DNA of 31,842 nucleotides from Leptospira sp. 96542 (GTDB taxonomy: Bacteria > Spirochaetota > Leptospiria > Leptospirales > Leptospiraceae): assembly GCA_029310945.1 (NCBI GenBank), contig JARJFC010000040.1, forward strand, positions 1 to 31,842, in the 5' to 3' direction. The notes beneath the pieces were generated by a model, which was not told where the DNA came from, searched no databases, and worked only from the letters and a program-made list of their open reading frames with translations. Below, piece by piece: positions 27,368-31,842 of this stretch; the first letter of the stretch is position 1; the number at the start of each line of letters is the position of its first letter. A program made the position numbers and the translations under genes.

Positions 27368-28192
27368 TCACTTTGCATCCAGATTGGTTCGTATTTCATA
27401 AAACTCGGAATCATAAATTTTTAATAAGTCGATAAGCCCTAACAAAAACTCGAGGTTTGTTCCATCAATCTTCCGTCTGAGCCAAAAACCAACAGCTTCA
27501 CGTGTTACTTCACCGCTCACATTTTCATCGTTTTTCCGAATCGTAAATTTTGCAGCTTCCTCAACATCTTGACTGTCTGTATAATCAGGGTGCATAAAAA
27601 AAATGAATCTGTCTAAATAAAAAGGTTCTAATCTTTTTTCTTCCACAAGGGTTTCATAACGTTTTGATTCCTTATCAAAAAAATCTGGATTAGAATCTAA
27701 CTTTTGATAAACGGAAAAATAGGATCTCGCAGTTACTTTTATAAACTTATCGTACACTGGCTGGGTGATTGCGCGAAAACTTGGCTTCTTTTTCGCAGGA
27801 ATCAAATATTCTCTGAGTTTGACTGGAAATTCTAAATTGTAATGCCCAAACTCGCGAGTATGATTCAATATAAGTCGGGATCTCGTATGTGGGCCTTCTT
27901 TGAATATGGAAACTCCAAGCAAGTCTGCCAATTGGGAGACAGAAACAACTCTTTGCAATTTGCAGTAAAAATTTAATATACCAGGCTCATCTTTGCATTC
28001 TTTCCCCAGTTTATGAAAATCAAAGTATGTTTTTTCAACAAGTAATTCCAAACGCGCTTCTCGTTGCATTTTTTCTTCAGGGAATAAATGCTCAATTGTC
28101 GCAGTTGTCGACAAACAAGAATTAAATACAAAAAGGCTACTTAATTTTATAAGTAATTTCAGCAGGTAAGTTTTCCCATTCTGAATTTGCAT
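27368..28192 (-). CDS. Putative lipoprotein, function unknown
   Basis: The protein has ~274 residues from ATG 28192. A basic start and hydrophobic core lead to FVFNSC, a relaxed spirochaetal lipobox with Cys26. I recognise no family. The body is mixed alpha/beta, with a conserved-looking segment HTREFGHYNLEFPVKLREYLIPAKKKPSF (described in part: positions ~110-138), YSVYQKL-like helices and an acidic stretch VEEAAKFTIRKNDENV. The start overlaps the preceding propeller-protein gene by 56 bp; a CTG 10 codons in, with GGGA upstream, is an alternative. It is the last gene of the M50/propeller operon and likely acts in the same envelope process. Confidence 0.72.
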   Translation of the reverse strand: MQIQNGKTYLLKLLIKLSSLFVFNSCLSTTATIEHLFPEEKMQREARLELLVEKTYFDFHKLGKECKDEPGILNFYCKLQRVVSVSQLADLLGVSIFKEGPHTRSRLILNHTREFGHYNLEFPVKLREYLIPAKKKPSFRAITQPVYDKFIKVTARSYFSVYQKLDSNPDFFDKESKRYETLVEEKRLEPFYLDRFIFFMHPDYTDSQDVEEAAKFTIRKNDENVSGEVTREAVGFWLRRKIDGTNLEFLLGLIDLLKIYDSEFYEIRTNLDAK

Positions 28193-29537
28193 CTTTTTTA
28201 AAGTAAACAGGCGAGAGTGCAGGTTTTAAATCCATACTTTGGAAAAGAATTAAATCAGATTCTTTTTTCTCAAAATAACGATTGTCAGTATTGGTACCGA
28301 GAGCGATATCCCCAATCGGAACCCAACCATAACCCATGATGAAAATAGAAACAGAATCTTGGATTGATTTTGGTTTTCCTTTTTCAAAACGGATCATACG
28401 AAAGGGTTGGATAGGAACACCCATTTCTGTCATTTTTTTTGAAAACTCACTGTTATTCGCAGCAGTTTGCCTTGTTAGAAAAATTGCATCTAAATACTCG
28501 CGCGCATTCCATTTTAAATTTTGGTTTGTTTTTAAGTAAAAATTTGCTGTATCAGGTGGAAAATTTGATTCTTTATCCAAATATTCATCACCCACATAAT
28601 ATTTGATAAATTGATTACGTGAAGAAAATTTATATTTTACTGTTTGTTCACCTGGCAAATCTTCAATGGAAAGTTTTTTTATATGAACCCGATTTCTTTG
28701 GATAAAATTTGGTTGGTACCCTGTATCAAAAAATTTAACAGAACGAATCCTTTGTTGTTCGTTAGACGGTGGATGAAATATTGCAATTTGTGATTTTGAT
28801 AAGGAACCAGAACTAATCTTAAATTTTACAGTAACTTCTAAACTAAACTCTTCCTCTCCAGAAGCAATGAACCTCTCTGTTTCAATAAAGGGAATATTTT
28901 TTAATTCTTTCTCTTCTCTATCCACTACCCACAATTTTGATCCACTTAAAAGCACACCGCGAATGGATTTTAAATTGGTTTTGATTGATCCTGTAATTTT
29001 TCCTGTTTTTGCATCATAACGATACACACTATTGTCTGATGAATCTGAAATCCACAGAGACTCCCTTCCATAACAAATATCTCTAGGTCGTGTTCTATCA
29101 GTAAAAAAACCACCAATGAGAAGGGAAGTGGCTTGGTCATAAATTTGAACTTTTCCAGATTCTAAATCTAACAAATAATAATAATTTCCAACACTCGCAA
29201 TCCCAGCAATGTTTGGGAGAGGCAACGGAATTTTATCTGTGATGCCGCCAGTATTTGGATCTAACTTTAAGATTTGTTTTGGTGCCACAACAAGCAATTT
29301 ACCTTCCCTTTGATCAAAACTAATTCCACGAAGGTTCGCCAAACCAAGATTAAATATCTCCTGTTCACCAATTTCATTAATTTTAATAATCGCTCTTCTA
29401 TTTGTATCAATATACCAAAAATTGACACCGTCCCATGCAAGCCCATATGCTTTGTCAGATAATTTGTATTCTTTACTTTCTTGAGCCCCTATAGCGAGTG
29501 AAAATAAAATCATTAAAATTAAAATTGGTTTTTTCAT
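28137..29537 (-). CDS. Secreted beta-propeller protein with transglutaminase-like C-terminus lacking catalytic residues
   Basis: A signal peptide (KKPILILMILFSLAIGAQ) is followed by beta-propeller-like repeats (~22-225), each with YGLAWDGVNFWYIDT / LRGISFDQREGKLLVV / IAGIASVGNYYYLLD / RPRDICYGRESLWISD spacing. Residues ~230-330 look Ig-like or beta-sandwich. The end (~350-430) has the layout of a transglutaminase-like domain: helix LDAIFLTRQTAANNSEF, MGVPIQPFRMIRFEKG and FIMGYGWVPIGDIA, the last being the typical GWVP(V/I)D-type strand. The catalytic Cys and His of that fold are not seen, so if the match is right it is a binding domain. It sits between the M50 protease and a lipoprotein, 13 bp after the protease gene. 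Confidence 0.75.
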   Translation of the reverse strand: MKKPILILMILFSLAIGAQESKEYKLSDKAYGLAWDGVNFWYIDTNRRAIIKINEIGEQEIFNLGLANLRGISFDQREGKLLVVAPKQILKLDPNTGGITDKIPLPLPNIAGIASVGNYYYLLDLESGKVQIYDQATSLLIGGFFTDRTRPRDICYGRESLWISDSSDNSVYRYDAKTGKITGSIKTNLKSIRGVLLSGSKLWVVDREEKELKNIPFIETERFIASGEEEFSLEVTVKFKISSGSLSKSQIAIFHPPSNEQQRIRSVKFFDTGYQPNFIQRNRVHIKKLSIEDLPGEQTVKYKFSSRNQFIKYYVGDEYLDKESNFPPDTANFYLKTNQNLKWNAREYLDAIFLTRQTAANNSEFSKKMTEMGVPIQPFRMIRFEKGKPKSIQDSVSIFIMGYGWVPIGDIALGTNTDNRYFEKKESDLILFQSMDLKPALSPVYFKKDANSEWENLPAEITYKIK

Positions 29538-29550
29538 ACATACACCTTTA

Positions 29551-30459
29551 TTAAAATGCTAAATCCAAAAGATCAGACAATAAACTTGGATTAAAAAATT
29601 CCGAACCCAAAATGATTGGTTGTGGTACAAATATAAATACGATTGATATTAACATAAAAATACCAAAATATTTTCGAAACGATCCTATTCCTTCGGAAGA
29701 ATCTCGGATGTACGGGTGCTCAATTTTTAACGCATAATAAATGATAAACGCCCAAATCAACCATGTAAAATGTAATAAAGCTAAAATTAAAAATCCATAA
29801 TATAAAAACCGAATCCATTTTCTGTAAGATTCTCCAAAAATAGAATAAATGACATGACCTCCATCCAGCTGTCCAAAAGGCAGAAGATTGATCGCGGTAA
29901 TGAGTAAACCGACCCACCCTGCTTTAGCCAAAGGATGCGCTTGGATTTCCATCGTATTAAAATCGATTGGACCGAGTATCCACTCACTCGAAAAACGTGT
30001 GAATAAACTATCTCCAAAAAATAGAAAACGTGACCGATCAAAGTCTGGAGGCAAATGGATGATGTCTGATAGTGAAATTCCAACCATCCAAACTATCGCA
30101 GAAAGAAATAAACTTGCAGCAGGTCCACCAACTCCAATATCAAATAAAATTTTTTTATTGGGAATCGGTTCTTTGATTTGAATGACAGCACCCATCGTTC
30201 CTATCGGACCAAACGGAAAAGGTATAAAATAAGGCAAACTCGCCTTAACACCATACCATCTCGCAGGAAGGTAGTGCCCCATTTCATGTGCAAATAAAAT
30301 GAGTATTAGAGAAATTGAATATGGCCAATTTTGAAAGAATGTCAATTTGTAATTTTCTAAAGTTTGCGGAACCGCTTCATTGAATAAAATTTCAGAAAAT
30401 GTCAATGTAAAAATGGTTACGCAAAACAACAGTATCTGAGTTAATATTTTCGAATTCAA
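29551..30459 (-). CDS. M50-family (site-2 protease-like) membrane metalloprotease
   Basis: The 302-residue polytopic protein starts at TTG 30459, since no ATG or GTG precedes the first helix. It has about six transmembrane segments. The zinc motif HEMGH (His58, Glu59, His62) lies within ILILFAHEMGHYLPARWYG. The second motif is NLLPFGQLDGGHV with Asp199, replacing the usual NPxxDG by LPFGQLDG, common in the S2P subgroup. IPFPFGPIGTMGAVIQ and GPAASL are typical of the group. M50 proteases perform intramembrane cleavage, for example in envelope stress signalling. No anti-sigma or RseP PDZ domain is present. The first gene of the operon with the propeller/transglutaminase-like protein and lipoprotein. 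Confidence 0.9.
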   Translation of the reverse strand: MNSKILTQILLFCVTIFTLTFSEILFNEAVPQTLENYKLTFFQNWPYSISLILILFAHEMGHYLPARWYGVKASLPYFIPFPFGPIGTMGAVIQIKEPIPNKKILFDIGVGGPAASLFLSAIVWMVGISLSDIIHLPPDFDRSRFLFFGDSLFTRFSSEWILGPIDFNTMEIQAHPLAKAGWVGLLITAINLLPFGQLDGGHVIYSIFGESYRKWIRFLYYGFLILALLHFTWLIWAFIIYYALKIEHPYIRDSSEGIGSFRKYFGIFMLISIVFIFVPQPIILGSEFFNPSLLSDLLDLAF

Positions 30460-30569
30460 ATTGTATAACTTTTGCCCAAATTCAATCTCAATGATACATT
30501 AACGAACCAAAATGGGGAATCAATCTTAAAAAAACAAACATTGAAATATAAAGGGTTTAAAAAAACCTA

Positions 30570-30602
30570 TGCCCAAGGGGTGATTCCTTGGGCAAAATTT
30601 TT
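30570..30602. terminator. Bidirectional intrinsic terminator in divergent region
   Basis: TGCCCAAGG (30570-30578) pairs perfectly with CCTTGGGCA (30586-30594) around a 7-nt loop. T-runs flank both sides: AAATTTTTT after it on plus, and AGGTTTTTTT on minus. Neither neighbouring gene reads into it, because both start away from it. It could insulate the cysE promoter or end an unannotated short transcript. Confidence 0.65.
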
Positions 30603-30630
30603 TGACTTTATCTCTTTCTTTCTAATATCT
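30602..30630 (+). promoter_or_regulatory. Candidate sigma-70-type promoter for cysE
   Basis: TTGACT (30602-30607) matches a -35 box in 5/6 positions. TAATAT (30623-30628) after 15 nt is a fair -10 with 4/6 matches. The spacing is slightly short. It begins right after the terminator hairpin and lies about 80 bp before the cysE start. Confidence 0.4.
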
Positions 30631-30709
30631 CTCTAGGTTCTTTTCTTTGGAACTTACGATTTTGGAATCAATTGGCCAGTCTAAAATTAGCACCATTGCC
30701 TAATGTTCT

Positions 30710-31429
30710 ATGTTTGAAAATATCAAGATTATTAAAAAGTTTGACCCGGCCGCAAAGTCCTATTTAGAAATTATCCTCTGTTACCCCGGTTTGCATGCCC
30801 TTTGGTTTCATAAAATAGCCCACGCATTGTATTTATGCAAACTACCAATTCTACCTAGGTTGCTAAATTATATCAGTCGTTTCATCACTGGAATCGATAT
30901 CCATCCAGGTGCCAGAATCAGTAAGGGTGTCTTCATCGATCATGGTTCAGGGGTTGTCATTGGGGAAACAGCCATTATTGGTTCAGGCAGTTTGATCTTC
31001 CAAGGTGTCACTCTCGGCGGAACAGGAAAGGAATCTGGAAAGCGCCACCCAACCATTGGCAAAAATGTGGTCATAGGTGCTGGTGCAAAAGTACTCGGAA
31101 ATATAATAATCGAGGATCATGTCCGGGTTGGAGCTGGATCGGTTGTTATGCGAAACGTACCAGCAGGAAGTACCGTTGTAGGTATACCAGGAAAAGTAGT
31201 AAAAGCTGGAGATTCTAGCGATAGCGCCGAACAGATGCTAGATCACAATCAAATGCCAGATCCAATCGCTAAAGTATTTTCTGTATTATTAGAAAAAGTG
31301 GAAACCCAACAACAACTCATTAACAAATTGTTTGAAAAACAAAGTTTACTAGAAAAAGGAACAGAACCACCGAAAACAAAAGAAGACGAGGATTTTTTAC
31401 AAGAATTCATTCACGGGGATGGAATCTAA
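30710..31429 (+). CDS. cysE: Serine O-acetyltransferase
   Basis: CysE acetylates serine with acetyl-CoA for cysteine synthesis. The 239-residue protein is the short SAT form: an N-terminal helical segment with CYPGLHALWFHKIAHALY (~24-41), then left-handed beta-helix hexapeptide repeats (~62-165) with GIDIHPGARI, the catalytic Asp77-His78 pair in FIDHGSGVVIGE, and GVTLGGTGKESGKRHPTIG. The last ~70 residues (DPIAKVFSVLLEKVETQQQLINKLF...) form a charged coiled-coil-like tail longer than the minimal enzyme. There is no strong ribosome site. The 3' end overlaps the SHOCT-type gene by 4 bp. Confidence 0.93.
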   Translation: MFENIKIIKKFDPAAKSYLEIILCYPGLHALWFHKIAHALYLCKLPILPRLLNYISRFITGIDIHPGARISKGVFIDHGSGVVIGETAIIGSGSLIFQGVTLGGTGKESGKRHPTIGKNVVIGAGAKVLGNIIIEDHVRVGAGSVVMRNVPAGSTVVGIPGKVVKAGDSSDSAEQMLDHNQMPDPIAKVFSVLLEKVETQQQLINKLFEKQSLLEKGTEPPKTKEDEDFLQEFIHGDGI

Positions 31430-31842
31430 AATTCCTTTAAAAGTTCTTCTTTTTTCCTTTGGTATTCTTTTTCGGTGATTAGATTTTTTTTTCGTAAATC
31501 ATTAAGTATTTCTAATTTTTTAGGAACTGTTTTCCAATCACCTTCTTCTTTTGTTTCCAACGCATCTTCCACTGGCCTACGTTTGACGAGAGGTTTTGGT
31601 AATAAATCGTTTTTGCCATAAACTATTACATTAGTATAAACCAAACGTTTATTGTTTTTATTTTGTACAAAAAAACTAAATAGTTCGGAATTTCCTTTTA
31701 AATAAAGTTCTGGTTTTCGGATTGGTTTGATTAGTTCGGGGCGAAATATAATCCAATCTTCAAAATTGTATTGGCTAGGAAAACTTATATTCTGATAAAT
31801 TTCTTGGAACAAGACAGCAAATCCATCTTTAGTTCCTACTAT
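31426..31842 (-). CDS. SHOCT-type protein, N-terminus beyond the window
   Basis: The frame stays open to the right edge, so the start lies outside the window; at least 138 residues are seen. Most of it is a mixed-charge, beta-rich region I do not recognise (FEDWIIFRPELIKPIRKPELYLKG). The end, KLEILNDLRKKNLITEKEYQRKKEELLKEF (positions ~108-137), matches the short C-terminal (SHOCT) helical motif, with L-x-x-LR-KKGLIT-x-E-EY-KK spacing. SHOCT is found on many otherwise unrelated bacterial proteins, probably for oligomerisation. No function is assigned. Confidence 0.72.
   Translation of the reverse strand: MVGTKDGFAVLFQEIYQNISFPSQYNFEDWIIFRPELIKPIRKPELYLKGNSELFSFFVQNKNNKRLVYTNVIVYGKNDLLPKPLVKRRPVEDALETKEEGDWKTVPKKLEILNDLRKKNLITEKEYQRKKEELLKEF

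Noticed and set aside
1..31842. Mobile element, prophage, CRISPR array or antiphage island
   Set aside because: I found no transposase, integrase, tandem direct repeats with spacers, tRNA-flanked insertion or sharp composition change; the genes are mostly core type.

Overview
The window looks like chromosomal DNA of a spirochaete, most likely a free-living (saprophytic) Leptospira. This rests on low GC (about 40 % by eye, not counted), several TTG starts, relaxed spirochaetal lipoboxes, a HEAT-repeat lipoprotein, a 7TMR-DISM histidine kinase, and a mix of short signalling genes scattered among housekeeping genes. The genus is an inference, since I could run no database search. I see no rRNA, tRNA, insertion sequence, prophage, CRISPR array or integration scar, so this is core-type chromosome rather than an island.

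Layout, left: a truncated formylglycine-generating-enzyme-like secreted protein (minus), a stand-alone tandem-ACT protein, a lysine-rich membrane protein (minus), homoserine dehydrogenase (hom) followed by a STAS protein, an HflX GTPase with a long N-terminal domain (minus), and a HEAT-repeat lipoprotein (plus). Next comes a tightly coupled minus-strand operon of a PabA/TrpG glutaminase, an MsbA-type ABC exporter and a divergent receiver protein, with an acyl-CoA dehydrogenase upstream.

Layout, middle: a YebC-family regulator and a small GlsB/YeaQ membrane protein converge on a hairpin. A two-gene unit follows, encoding a protein with degenerate GGDEF and EAL-like domains and a pseudo-receiver in which the phosphoacceptor Asp is Gly. 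Then come a crotonase, a secreted M23 peptidase, FabG (minus), PurB, and a VOC/PhnB-like protein with a basic tail.

Layout, right: a 7TMR-DISM histidine kinase converges on a NarL-type response regulator, probably its partner. A small superinfection-immunity-like membrane protein, an adenosine-deaminase-family enzyme, and a DegT/DnrJ/EryC1-type aminotransferase follow. A minus-strand operon encodes an M50 membrane metalloprotease, a beta-propeller protein with a transglutaminase-like C-terminus lacking obvious catalytic residues, and a lipoprotein. The window ends with serine acetyltransferase (cysE) and a truncated SHOCT-type protein.

Recurring themes: (i) five convergent pairs overlap at their 3' ends by 4-14 bp, leaving no room for ordinary terminators; (ii) at least two genes appear to need a non-ATG/GTG/TTG start to make sense of their N-termini; (iii) several signalling domains have lost key catalytic residues. 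The least understood parts are the degenerate GGDEF-EAL/pseudo-receiver unit and the M50/propeller-transglutaminase/lipoprotein operon.
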